A stretch of DNA of 21,027 bases, from the NCBI GenBank assembly GCA_023410885.1, contig JAEYPI010000200.1, positions 1 to 21,027 on the forward strand. The letters are read 5' to 3'. This DNA is from Bacillota bacterium. GTDB taxonomy: Bacteria; Bacillota; Clostridia; DSM-8532. Below are positions 1 to 7,386 of the stretch, one piece after another (positions within the stretch are counted from its first letter, which is position 1; each line of letters begins with the position of its first letter). The position numbers were made by a program, and so were the translations under genes. Under the pieces are notes generated by a model, which was not told the origin of the DNA, searched no databases, and worked only from the letters and a program-made list of their open reading frames with translations.

Positions 1-883
1 TGGACAGTAAAAGCACAATGATCAATACTAATTGATAGTCGCTGCTGTTTATAGCGGAAAGTAGACGTGAACCGATCCCTGCGTAACCGAAAACCTGCTC
101 TATAACGACTGAACCGCCAATGAGCATGGGCAGACGCATACAGATCAATACACTGATAGGCATGAGTGAGTTGCGGAAGGCATGTTTAGTGTAAACCTTC
201 CATTCAGGAAGCCCCTTTGCCCGTGCGGTCTTAACATAATCCTTATTAAGCACGTCGAGCATAGCATTTCGGGTATAGCGCATAAGTGCGGCAGCAAGCA
301 CAAGGCCCAAACTGCAGGCAGGAAGAACCAAGTACTTGAGGGATTGAAAAGCATTCAACCCAATGTCGGTACGTCCTTGAGCGGGGAGCCAATTGAGCTT
401 GAGGGCAAAGACCAGTAAGGCCAGAATACCGATGAAGAATTCCGGCATAGATATACCGATAACACCGAATATTGATGAGAGATAGTCAATGATTGAATTT
501 TGCTTGATTGCAGAGAGAATACCAAAGACAAGACCGATAACTGTAGAAACAAGAAGTGCGGCAAGAGCAAGCTTGATGGTTGAGGGCAGCAGGTTAGGGA
601 TTATTTCTGCTATAGGTTTACCGGTCAAGAAACTAACACCGAAATCCCCTTGAAGGATATTTCCCAACCAGCGAAAATAGCGGATAAGCATAGGATCGTT
701 TAATCCCATGGATTCTCGCATGGCATCAAGATCTGCCGCGCTCATTGAAGAGATAAGTTCGGGTGAAATGGAGGCAGTAAGGGGATCACCAGGTGTGAGC
801 TCAAGTCCGATAAAGACAACCAGACTGATAACCAATATCATGGGTATCAATAGCAATATCCGAGTAACGAAATACTTTAACAT
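1..883 (-). CDS. Dpp/Opp-type ABC transporter permease (C-terminus cut by window edge)
   Basis: Inner-membrane permease of the DppB/OppB class, one of two permeases in an ABC importer for oligopeptides or, in many anaerobes, oligosaccharides. The frame is open from ATG 883-881 to the window edge (294 codons) with no stop. It starts MLKYFVTRILLLIPMILVIS, the usual first membrane helix, followed by a periplasmic loop with LTPGDP. Later come the membrane segments and the EAA-type loop that contacts the ATPase (TARAKGLPEW then RNSLMPI). It ends in VIEQVFGYAGIGSRLL, normal for the family, so only the last 15-40 residues should be missing. An AAAGGAG ribosome site lies 11 bases before the ATG. It is divergent from the DeoR-led operon, and the rest of the transporter should lie left of the window. 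The substrate cannot be told from sequence; the neighbours suggest a sugar-containing ligand. Confidence 0.93.
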   Translation of the reverse strand, partial: MLKYFVTRILLLIPMILVISLVVFIGLELTPGDPLTASISPELISSMSAADLDAMRESMGLNDPMLIRYFRWLGNILQGDFGVSFLTGKPIAEIIPNLLPSTIKLALAALLVSTVIGLVFGILSAIKQNSIIDYLSSIFGVIGISMPEFFIGILALLVFALKLNWLPAQGRTDIGLNAFQSLKYLVLPACSLGLVLAAALMRYTRNAMLDVLNKDYVKTARAKGLPEWKVYTKHAFRNSLMPISVLICMRLPMLIGGSVVIEQVFGYAGIGSRLLSAINSSDYQLVLIIVLLLS

Positions 884-1123
884 GATAGGTACAGCTCCTT
901 TCAAAAAATTTGTCTGTTACGAGGTCGAACTAGAAGTTAAAGAGGACCTTGAGGTCAACGATACCCAAAGGCTTTGTGTACCGTAAACCAGCAGGGGCTA
1001 ATGTGATAAATGGGCATTGTTGCAAAATGTAGAGCAAAAGGTACAAGATGCAACATTAATATGAGGTTGGTGCAAATAAGATGTAGGGTTGTCTTGCCGT
1101 GTTAGCACATCTAATTGTAATAT

Positions 1124-1137
1124 AAATAGCGCTATTT
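1124..1137. promoter_or_regulatory. Perfect 14-bp palindrome, possible operator
   Basis: AAATAGCGCTATTT reads the same on both strands. It lies between the divergent permease and DeoR genes, about 30 bases upstream of the DeoR promoter -35. A symmetric site of this size suits a dimeric regulator. DeoR proteins often use direct repeats, so the binding protein is uncertain. Confidence 0.4.
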
Positions 1138-1167
1138 GAAAAGTATAATTTTTGTTTTATTCACGAA

Positions 1168-1196
1168 TTGATTTCCATAACGAAAGGTGATATAAT
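1168..1196 (+). promoter_or_regulatory. Sigma-A-type promoter of the DeoR-led operon
   Basis: TTGATT (1168-1173) and a perfect TATAAT (1191-1196) are separated by exactly 17 bases. This predicts transcription from about 1203 and a 5' leader of about 115 bases before the DeoR gene. It is the clearest promoter in the window. The spacer contains ACGAAAG, the left half of a candidate operator pair. Confidence 0.75.
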
Positions 1197-1280
1197 CAAA
1201 AAAACAATATTCTGTACTTTATTTTATTGTATATACCTATTATATCTCACAATTTTCTTTTTCCATAGTATTACTTTCGT
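1180..1280. promoter_or_regulatory. Inverted 7-mer pair ACGAAAG / CTTTCGT, candidate DeoR operator
   Basis: ACGAAAG at 1180-1186 sits in the -35/-10 spacer. Its exact inverse CTTTCGT at 1274-1280 sits in the leader, about 94 bases away centre to centre, close to nine helical turns. TTTCG-type motifs are known in operators of several sugar DeoR regulators such as AgaR. Autoregulation by the downstream DeoR protein, perhaps with looping, is inference. Confidence 0.35.
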
Positions 1281-1318
1281 TTTTTGAAGGAAAACAAAAA
1301 GAATGAGGAGGGGTGAAT

Positions 1319-2098
1319 ATGGCAACTAATGATGGACTTAAGCTGGATGCGCGTAGAAATAGCATTTTGGAGATTTTAAATCGCTCGGGAAAAGTACGGG
1401 TGGCTTATTTGAGTGAGGTTCTCGGAACCTCTGAAGTCACTATACGCAATGATTTATCTGAGTTGGAAAAGAATGGGTATCTGGAGCGGGTGCCTGGTGG
1501 TGCGGTGCAAACCATGAAAAATTATTATAATATGGATTTGCAGCAGCGCAGAAACGAAAACGCAACAGAAAAGCAGTCCCTCGCAGCCGTTGCAGCTACG
1601 CTTATAAATGACGGAGATACACTTTTGATCAATGCCGGTACGACCACGTATTTTACTGCGCTTGAACTTAAACGTTTTAAGAATTTGAAAATCGTAACCA
1701 ATTCCATTTCGGTTGCTGTCGAGCTGGGAGCTGTACCCACTTTTCATGTCCAGCTTCTTGGGGGCGATATCAATCCCCAATATTCCTTCACTTTTGGGAA
1801 CATCGCATTGGATCAGCTTAAACGATATAAGGCAGATAAGGTCATTCTTTCGGTAGACGGTGTATGCTGCGAGGAAGGGCTGACTACGTATCATGCTGAG
1901 GAAGCGCAAGTCAGCAAGCTGATGATTGAACGGGCACGCACAACAATTGTTGTAGCCGATTATACCAAGATTGGTCACGAGAGCTTTTCTCAAATTTCTG
2001 ATATTTCCATGGCGTCGTACCTTGTTACCAATAGGCGTGTCGAAAAAGAAGCTCTGGAAGATATCAAAGCATGTGGTGTGTCGGTTGTGACGGATTGA
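1319..2098 (+). CDS. DeoR-family transcriptional regulator
   Basis: Cytoplasmic repressor-type regulator of sugar catabolism, 259 aa, the usual DeoR length. Residues 10-60 form the winged helix-turn-helix (ARRNSILEILNRSGKV, then GTSEVTIRNDLSELEKNGYL, ending in RVPGGA). The rest is the DeoRC effector domain with INDGDTLLINAGTTT, KIVTNS, SVDGV..EGLTTYHAEEAQV and the final VVADYTKIG. This domain normally senses a phosphorylated sugar intermediate. The start is ATG 1319: AGGAGG at 1306-1311 leaves a 7-base spacer, whereas a GTG at 1313 in the same frame would overlap that site. It heads the plus-strand operon and follows a strong promoter, so it probably controls this operon and perhaps the divergent permease. 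The sensed sugar is unknown. Confidence 0.93.
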   Translation: MATNDGLKLDARRNSILEILNRSGKVRVAYLSEVLGTSEVTIRNDLSELEKNGYLERVPGGAVQTMKNYYNMDLQQRRNENATEKQSLAAVAATLINDGDTLLINAGTTTYFTALELKRFKNLKIVTNSISVAVELGAVPTFHVQLLGGDINPQYSFTFGNIALDQLKRYKADKVILSVDGVCCEEGLTTYHAEEAQVSKLMIERARTTIVVADYTKIGHESFSQISDISMASYLVTNRRVEKEALEDIKACGVSVVTD

Positions 2099-2214
2099 TG
2101 TTTTCTTTAGACTTCAATGTACCACAATCTTAAGGTCGAAGAATGATATAAGCTCCTAAACTAAACCCAATGGCTAATAACCAAATTTATAAAGTATATT
2201 AGGGGGATAGCATA

Positions 2215-3096
2215 ATGCTAAAAAAAGGATTTTACTGTGCATTAGGAACACCGCTAGATGAAAACGGAAATGTTGTCAAGGAAAGTCTTGCTGCTCAGAT
2301 CGAGAGCCAAATAGCTGCCGGTGCATCAGGACTGCTGCTCATGGGTACTATGGGCATGCTTGGCTGCATACGGAACAGCCAATATGAGGTAGCGGTAAAG
2401 ACAGCCGTTGAAGCTGTCAATAATCGCGTTTTACTAATGGTGGGTGCTGCAGATAACAGCATTGCCCGAGTAAAGGATCGCCTTGACATCCTAAACAAAT
2501 ATAACGTTGCTGTAGTGGTCACTGCGCCCTATTATAACAGTATGAACCATCAGACGGCCATGACATATTTTAAAGCAGTTGCGGCCATGACCCAACATGA
2601 TATCTACATATACGACCATCCCTTTACCGCTCGCTATAAACTGAACTTTGCAGACGTAAAGGAACTTGCCCAAATCGATAACTATAAGGGTATCAAGACT
2701 GGCGATGCTATCCTGGCCAAGACCATCCATGACGCAAAAGACATGAAGAAGGATTTCACCCCCATCTTTTCAAACTCTGATCTATTTGCTGTAGGACATG
2801 CTTATGGTATAGAGCATATTCTCGATGGCATATTTGCTTGTTTCCCGGCTACAATCAAGCGCGCACAGGACGCTTTTAATGCCGGTGATTTTGAGGCAGG
2901 TAAGGAAGCCCTCAATCAAATGATGGCGGCAAGGGATGAAATGTTTGTGGTGGGTATTTGGCCTGCTTTCACTCATGCTATGAATCTTCTGGGATTCGAG
3001 GGTAATTTCAGCCCTGATTATGAGCCCGTGCTCAATGAGGAGCAAAAGGCCATCGTTAAAGCCATTATGGTGAAAACAGGTGAAATTAAAGGGTGA
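2215..3096 (+). CDS. Dihydrodipicolinate synthase / N-acetylneuraminate lyase family aldolase
   Basis: Class I, Schiff-base lyase of the DapA/NanA/KDG-aldolase family, 293 aa, a normal family length. Residues 1-225 form the TIM barrel. Lys161 in YKGIKTGD is the expected Schiff-base lysine and Tyr133 in IYIYDHP the catalytic tyrosine, both at the E. coli DapA numbering. The pyruvate-carboxylate loop, usually GTTGE, reads GTMGM at 44-48, so the second Thr is Met and the Glu is absent. In a catabolic operon it should cleave, or less likely dehydrate, a 2-keto-3-deoxy acid; lysine synthesis is unlikely. An AGGGGGAT ribosome site precedes the ATG. The next gene begins 4 bases after its stop. The substrate is unknown and the loop change argues against simply calling it DapA or NanA. 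Confidence 0.88.
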   Translation: MLKKGFYCALGTPLDENGNVVKESLAAQIESQIAAGASGLLLMGTMGMLGCIRNSQYEVAVKTAVEAVNNRVLLMVGAADNSIARVKDRLDILNKYNVAVVVTAPYYNSMNHQTAMTYFKAVAAMTQHDIYIYDHPFTARYKLNFADVKELAQIDNYKGIKTGDAILAKTIHDAKDMKKDFTPIFSNSDLFAVGHAYGIEHILDGIFACFPATIKRAQDAFNAGDFEAGKEALNQMMAARDEMFVVGIWPAFTHAMNLLGFEGNFSPDYEPVLNEEQKAIVKAIMVKTGEIKG

Positions 3097-3100
3097 CAAT

Positions 3101-3889
3101 ATGAATGCGAAGCAGATGTTTGATCTGGCTGACCGGGTGGCCATTGTGACAGGTGGTAGGGGTCTTTATGGGACGCCTATCTCGGAAGGCCTTGCCGAGG
3201 CCGGTGCTGCTGTCATCGTTGCCTCCCGGAATGGTGAGGCCTGTGAGGCTTTCGCAAGCCAGCTCCGGGAAAAGGGGCTCAAGGCTGTAGGAATGGCATT
3301 GGATATGGCTTGTGATGAATCAATCGAAAAGTTTACTGCTGGGGTAATGGCGCGCTTTGGTCGTATTGATATTCTGGTAAATAATGCCGTTACCCGTGAG
3401 GGCTATGGTGACTTGCCAAATATGAGCCGTGAACACCTTGCTCACACGCTTGATGTCAATGTAAATGGCACTATGCTGCTGACAAAGGCCATATTGCCTT
3501 ATATGCAAAAGCAGGGCCAAGGAAGCATCATTAATATATCCTCCATACAGGGCGTTATGGGACCCCATTTTCCGTATTATGAAAAAGGGCAGAGCAGCCC
3601 GGTTGGCTATACCTTCGAAAAGTGGGGGATGATAGGCTTTACAAAATGGCTTGCCGCCTATTATGGGAAGGATAATATCCGAGCCAATTGCATTAGTCCC
3701 GGAGGATATAATCCTGACCTCGAAAAAACCCATCCTGATTTCTACCATACCTATGCTGAACATACCCCGTTGAAAAAATGGCCTGATCAGGGAGATATTA
3801 AGGGTCCGGTGGTTTTTCTTGCCAGTGAGGCCTCACGTTATGTTACAGGAATCAATCTTTTGATGGACGGCGGATTCACCATCTGGTGA
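3101..3889 (+). CDS. Short-chain dehydrogenase/reductase (SDR), first of four
   Basis: Cytoplasmic NAD(P)-dependent oxidoreductase of the classical SDR type, 262 aa. The cofactor-binding turn is TGGRGLYG at residues 17-24, a variant in which the middle Gly of TGxxxGxG is Leu. NNA follows at 94-96. The catalytic Ser148 (NISSIQG), Tyr170 and Lys174 (YTFEK) are present, with about 10 extra residues between Ser and Tyr compared with FabG. The C-terminus is MDGGFTIW. It resembles the gluconate-5-dehydrogenase/KduD branch, so oxidation or reduction of a sugar acid or keto sugar is likely. The start is ATG 3101 after AAAGGGTGA. A GTG at 3080 in the same frame would overlap the upstream lyase gene and has no ribosome site. 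Confidence 0.9.
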   Translation: MNAKQMFDLADRVAIVTGGRGLYGTPISEGLAEAGAAVIVASRNGEACEAFASQLREKGLKAVGMALDMACDESIEKFTAGVMARFGRIDILVNNAVTREGYGDLPNMSREHLAHTLDVNVNGTMLLTKAILPYMQKQGQGSIINISSIQGVMGPHFPYYEKGQSSPVGYTFEKWGMIGFTKWLAAYYGKDNIRANCISPGGYNPDLEKTHPDFYHTYAEHTPLKKWPDQGDIKGPVVFLASEASRYVTGINLLMDGGFTIW

Positions 3890-3903
3890 TCCGCTCTTTC
3901 TCT

Positions 3904-3966
3904 GGGATTCTTCAAATATCACGCTCCGCAAAGATCCACCAAAGGAATAGTAATATTTGAAGTCCC
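3904..3966 (+). other. Long-loop stem in the gap between the SDR and the unknown pair
   Basis: CTTCAAATAT (3910-3919) is exactly complementary to ATATTTGAAG (3953-3962). The stem continues after a 2-base bulge with GGGA (3904-3907) against TCCC (3963-3966). The loop is 33 bases. No T-tract follows, so it is not an intrinsic terminator. It lies in a 101-base gap within the operon and could be an RNA processing or stability element, or an operator half-site pair. Confidence 0.4.
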
Positions 3967-3990
3967 CCTAAATCGAACAGGAGGGATAAA

Positions 3991-4464
3991 ATGTCATTAA
4001 AAATTATGGACAAGCGGGCAGCAGACAATAAGTATCTGCACCGTGATTTTCATGTTTCCGGTGATACAGGTCTGAGATATGTGGGAGAAAAATATGGCGA
4101 TAATGGCGTCAAGGAATATCTGCGCCGCTATGCAACGGCCTATTATGCACCCCTTGTGGCTTCAATAAAGGAGAGGGGACTCGTTTCGCTCAAGGAGCAT
4201 ATTGAAAACATCTATGAAACCGAGGAAGCTTCCGAAGTCCTCAAAACAACGCTTTCAGATGTAGAGCTGCTGGTGGAGATCGCCCATTGTCCCGCCATTG
4301 CCTATATGAAGAGTATCTCGTATACACCGTCGAAATGGTACATAGAAGAGACCCGTACCGTTAATGAGACCATAGCGGATAATGCTGACCTTGGATTTGA
4401 ATTGATATCTTATGATAGCGAAACAGGTAAAGCTGCTTATCGCTTCTTCAGGAGGTGCTTCTAA
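3991..4464 (+). CDS. Uncharacterised protein A of a coupled pair, possibly L-2-amino-thiazoline-4-carboxylate hydrolase-like
   Basis: A soluble 157-residue protein that I do not recognise with certainty. It has no signal peptide or membrane segment. Notable parts are HRDFH at 18-22, RYVGEKYGDNGVKEYLRRYA, IAHCPAIAYMK with one Cys, and the ending FELISYDSETGKAAYRFFRR. The C-terminal half resembles that of the next gene by eye: an ELxxxx(H/Y)CP block, then AMK or YMK, then a DYSET or YDSET block followed by A.YRF or AKYF. The layout recalls the ATC-hydrolase-type family (L-2-amino-thiazoline-4-carboxylic acid hydrolase), at low confidence. An AACAGGAGGGAT ribosome site precedes ATG 3991. Its stop overlaps the start of the next gene by one base, so the two are probably made in matched amounts. 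The operon context suggests a role in the sugar pathway. Confidence 0.75.
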   Translation: MSLKIMDKRAADNKYLHRDFHVSGDTGLRYVGEKYGDNGVKEYLRRYATAYYAPLVASIKERGLVSLKEHIENIYETEEASEVLKTTLSDVELLVEIAHCPAIAYMKSISYTPSKWYIEETRTVNETIADNADLGFELISYDSETGKAAYRFFRRCF

Positions 4465-4904
4465 TGCTGTCCTGCACAGAATTTATTCCCCTTTACAGTG
4501 AGCTTTTTAAATACATAGAAGATAAAGCTGACCACGATGCTGTCGTACGCTATTGGGAGCACATCTCCAAAGAGTACGTTGTGCCACGGCTGGGGGAGCT
4601 GGCCGCAGAAAAAGGCATCAGTGCCTGCTGGGAGTATTGGTCGAAGGCCCTGAATGAAGAAGCAGCGGATTTTACCATGACCTTTGATGAAGAAGAAAAG
4701 GTTTACGAGCTTAAAATGCATTATTGCCCCTCAAAGGGTCGTTTACTCGCCATGAAGCACATGGAGCCCTATCATGATTACTGCGGGCACTGTGCAGTGC
4801 TTTATGCACCAGTACTGGCCCAATACGGGATCAAAAACGACGAAGACTATTCTGAGACGGATCAGGCAAAATGCAGCGCTAAATACTTTATTCCTAAAAA
4901 ATAA
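4464..4904 (+). CDS. Uncharacterised protein B of a coupled pair, Cys-rich C-terminus
   Basis: A soluble protein of 146 residues, probably a distant paralogue of the preceding gene. The start ATG 4464 shares its A with the previous stop (TAATG). AGGAGG at 4450-4455 gives an 8-base spacer, so this ATG is preferred to a GTG at 4455 that would overlap the ribosome site. Unlike protein A, the C-terminal half carries a set of possible metal-binding or catalytic residues: YCPSKG, HMEPYHDYCGHCAVLY and, near the end, AKCSAKYF. The spacing YHDYCGHC plus a late Cys resembles the end of ATC-hydrolase-like proteins, but this is recollection, not a search. If A lacks these residues and B has them, B may be the catalytic or metal-binding subunit of an AB complex. 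The function is unknown. Confidence 0.78.
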   Translation: MLSCTEFIPLYSELFKYIEDKADHDAVVRYWEHISKEYVVPRLGELAAEKGISACWEYWSKALNEEAADFTMTFDEEEKVYELKMHYCPSKGRLLAMKHMEPYHDYCGHCAVLYAPVLAQYGIKNDEDYSETDQAKCSAKYFIPKK

Positions 4905-4937
4905 TCGTCTTGTACAGGGTGACATGAGGTGAAAACG

Positions 4938-6386
4938 ATGTATCTATTGGGTATTGACCTTGGAACTACAGGTTGCAAGAGTATGGTCTTCGATGAAAAA
5001 GGCGCAATACTTGGCAGTAACTATATTGAATATGATTTAATCATCTGCAATGACGGCATTGAACAGGATGCAAACGCGTGGTGGAACAATGTGGTGAACA
5101 CTGTGAAAGGCTCTATCGTGCAATCCGGCATTTCAGGTTCTGATATCGCCGCTCTTTCAGTAAGCTCCCAGGGCATTGCCTTTGTTCCCATTGATAAAGA
5201 GGGAAATACTTTGCACAATGCCATCAGTTGGCTGGATGGACGCTCTACCGAAGAGATCGCGCAAATGGGTCGGGAATGCGATCCCTGGGCTATCTTTAAT
5301 CAAACGGGAAAGAAACTTTTACCCTGTTATGTCCTGCCCCAGCTCATGTGGGTAAAACGCCATCGTCCAGAGATTTATGACAGGACCTTTAAGATATTAA
5401 TGGCGCATGATTTCATTATCTATCGCCTGACAGGAAAGACCGTAACTGATCTGTCCATGGCTTCGGGAACATTGGCTTATGATATCCATGAACAGCGATG
5501 GGTGACAGAGCTCTTGAATCAATTTGACATTGATGGTGCCAAGCTCCCCGAGCTCATGGTTTTAGGGGATGTAGCGGGTACTGTTTTACCCAAGGCTGCT
5601 CAGGAGCTCGGCTTGTCCACCGCAACTAAAGTGATCATCGGTGCGCAGGACCAACGCTGTGCGTCCATCGGAGCAGGTATTGATAAAGGCATCTTTACGA
5701 TTTCTTTGGGTACTTCCTCAGCTATCGGCGCTATTTGCGACAAGCCCCTTATTGACGACAGCATGCAGGTCACCTGCTGTGGTTTGGACCGTAATCGTTG
5801 GATTCTGGAAACTGTTGTGGCTACAGCTGGTGTTGCGCTTAAATGGCTCAAGAACACGATGTTTCCAAGCCTTTCCTTTGCTGAAATGGATAGAATGGCT
5901 GAATCGGCAAATCCTTTGGCAGGAGGCGTGCGCTTTTATCCCCATCTCTCAGTAGATGCGTCAGGAGAAGCAAAGGGTGCATTTTCAGGCTTATCTCTGC
6001 AGACAACTCAGGCTGATATTATCCGTTCCGTGCTTGAAGGTGTGGGCTATCAGATGAAAATGCACATCGAGAACATGGAGCGTTTAGGTGTTACAGGCGG
6101 AGAGATCAGGATCTTTGGCGGAGGCGCATCGAGTAAGATCTGGTGCCAGATTATTGCAGATATTACGGGTAAGCGGGTGGTTGTACCTAGAACCCATGAA
6201 ACAGCAAATCTTGGCGCAGCTATCATCGCCAGTGTTGGCGGAGGTTTATTTTCAGATTTTCAACAAGCAGGTACCATGGTAGGAAGTCCAGCCATGACCT
6301 TCATTCCGGAAAAAAGCAATGTAAACGTTTATGAAGAGGCCTATGCAAAATACAAAGCGTATAATGCCGGCGTTCTTGAAATTTAG
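4938..6386 (+). CDS. FGGY-family carbohydrate kinase
   Basis: ATP-dependent sugar kinase of the FGGY family, 482 aa from the chosen start, close to xylulokinase length. The N-terminal phosphate-1 loop is LLGIDLGTTGCKSMVFDE. The catalytic base is the Asp of GAQDQR (about residue 238), and the hinge and second domain follow with SLGTSSA and the FGGY signature GGGASSKIWCQIIADITG, then ETANLGAA. FGGY enzymes phosphorylate ketoses, alditols and some aldonates, not intact hexosamines, so this step probably comes after deamination and isomerisation. ATG 4938 is preferred because GAGGTGA (4926-4932) stands 5 bases before it. An in-frame GTG at 4929 would overlap this site but cannot be fully excluded. 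The exact substrate cannot be read from sequence. Confidence 0.92.
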   Translation: MYLLGIDLGTTGCKSMVFDEKGAILGSNYIEYDLIICNDGIEQDANAWWNNVVNTVKGSIVQSGISGSDIAALSVSSQGIAFVPIDKEGNTLHNAISWLDGRSTEEIAQMGRECDPWAIFNQTGKKLLPCYVLPQLMWVKRHRPEIYDRTFKILMAHDFIIYRLTGKTVTDLSMASGTLAYDIHEQRWVTELLNQFDIDGAKLPELMVLGDVAGTVLPKAAQELGLSTATKVIIGAQDQRCASIGAGIDKGIFTISLGTSSAIGAICDKPLIDDSMQVTCCGLDRNRWILETVVATAGVALKWLKNTMFPSLSFAEMDRMAESANPLAGGVRFYPHLSVDASGEAKGAFSGLSLQTTQADIIRSVLEGVGYQMKMHIENMERLGVTGGEIRIFGGGASSKIWCQIIADITGKRVVVPRTHETANLGAAIIASVGGGLFSDFQQAGTMVGSPAMTFIPEKSNVNVYEEAYAKYKAYNAGVLEI

Positions 6387-6405
6387 ATAATCAAGGAGGA
6401 ATAAC

Positions 6406-7374
6406 ATGAGTGAATTTACCTTTAAACCAGCGCCATGGGTTCCGTTTCAGGATAAGGAGGTTCTAGATCGCTTGCGTGGTATGACACCCGAGCAGATCAT
6501 GCAGCACCCAAACCCTAACTTTCGTATCAAGACTGGGCTTAATCTTTGTGCCGTAGAAACCATGGATATGTTCTCTCGGATTAAAGAGTCCGATGATTTT
6601 GACCGTAAATTTGTGTTCATATGCGGTAATCCCAACCCCGCTACTTACATCCCGCTGGCAGCTGCTATCAACGAGCGAAGAGTTAATTGCCGCAATGTTT
6701 TCCCGTTTACCATGGACGAATGGGCTGATGATCAGGACAACATCGCGCCCATTACCTATCGTTCCGGTTTTTCCTATTCCTTTTTAAAGTATTTCTATGA
6801 GCAAATTGATCCTGAGCTGCGTATGCCCCTTGAAAATATTCATTATCCGACAACTGAGAATATCGCCTATTATTCAGATATGATGGACGAAGCAGGAAAC
6901 GGCGGCGTGGATGTTATTTATAGTGGTCCTGGCTGGGCGGGTCATATCGCGTTTATTGATCCCTGTCCTGAGTTGATCCCCAATTACAGCGACGGTGGAA
7001 AGTATGAGATCAAGGATCTAAACGATCCCTATTTTGAACAGAAGGCACAGATCTTAACACTGCATCCCTTGACCATTATGCAGAATTCACTGCATGGTGT
7101 GTTCGGTTGCTCTGGTGATATTGCTAATGTGCCGCCCAAGGCTGCAACCATCGGCCCACGGGATGTACTGCATGCCAAGGTCCGTCAGGAATACCACGGA
7201 CTTACCACTATGGGTTCCTTCTCATCCTGGCAGCGCATGACATCACGTCTCATTACGCATGGCCCTGTGACACCCTATGTGCCTGGGTCCATTTATCAGC
7301 TGATGGATTGTTCCCTGTTCATGGATACACAGCTTGCACAACCTATTGAATGCATGGAAACAGTAGGATATTAA
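6406..7374 (+). CDS. Glucosamine-6-phosphate isomerase/deaminase-like protein, copy 1
   Basis: NagB-fold sugar isomerase/deaminase-like protein, 322 aa, longer than E. coli NagB (266). Two NagB blocks are clear: TMDEW at 102-106, where Asp104 matches the NagB general base Asp72, and GPGWAGHIAFIDP at 174-186, where His180 matches the ring-opening His143. By eye alignment, NagB Asp141 is Ala178 and Glu148 is Asp185. The phosphate ligands Arg172 and Lys208 become Leu229 and Ser273, and the GGTP loop becomes CGNPNPAT. A non-phosphorylated or otherwise different substrate is therefore likely. It shares MSEFTF.PA.W.PF.DKEVLDR and MDEWADDQ.NIAPITY with the gene at 8170. The ribosome site is AAGGAGGA. 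The creatininase-family gene follows after 12 bases. A GlcN6P deaminase label would be an over-reading. Confidence 0.88.
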   Translation: MSEFTFKPAPWVPFQDKEVLDRLRGMTPEQIMQHPNPNFRIKTGLNLCAVETMDMFSRIKESDDFDRKFVFICGNPNPATYIPLAAAINERRVNCRNVFPFTMDEWADDQDNIAPITYRSGFSYSFLKYFYEQIDPELRMPLENIHYPTTENIAYYSDMMDEAGNGGVDVIYSGPGWAGHIAFIDPCPELIPNYSDGGKYEIKDLNDPYFEQKAQILTLHPLTIMQNSLHGVFGCSGDIANVPPKAATIGPRDVLHAKVRQEYHGLTTMGSFSSWQRMTSRLITHGPVTPYVPGSIYQLMDCSLFMDTQLAQPIECMETVGY

Positions 7375-7386
7375 GGAGGTTTTATT

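Larger units (their letters stand above)
884..1318. other. Divergent intergenic regulatory region
   Basis: This 435-base gap contains no convincing coding sequence on either strand. It is AT-rich from about 1110 on and holds the promoter of the plus-strand operon, a perfect 14-bp palindrome and an inverted pair of 7-mers, each listed separately. It must also hold the promoter of the minus-strand permease, but I found no clear -35/-10 pair for it. Confidence 0.75.

Noticed and set aside
145..570. Two short minus-strand open frames that seem to break up the left-end gene
   Set aside because: They lie in other frames of a single uninterrupted permease frame running from 883 to the window edge, so there is no frameshift.
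6319..6332. Catabolite-repression (cre)-like sequence ATGTAAACGTTTAT
   Set aside because: It lies inside the FGGY kinase coding sequence near its end and misses a conserved base of the consensus.
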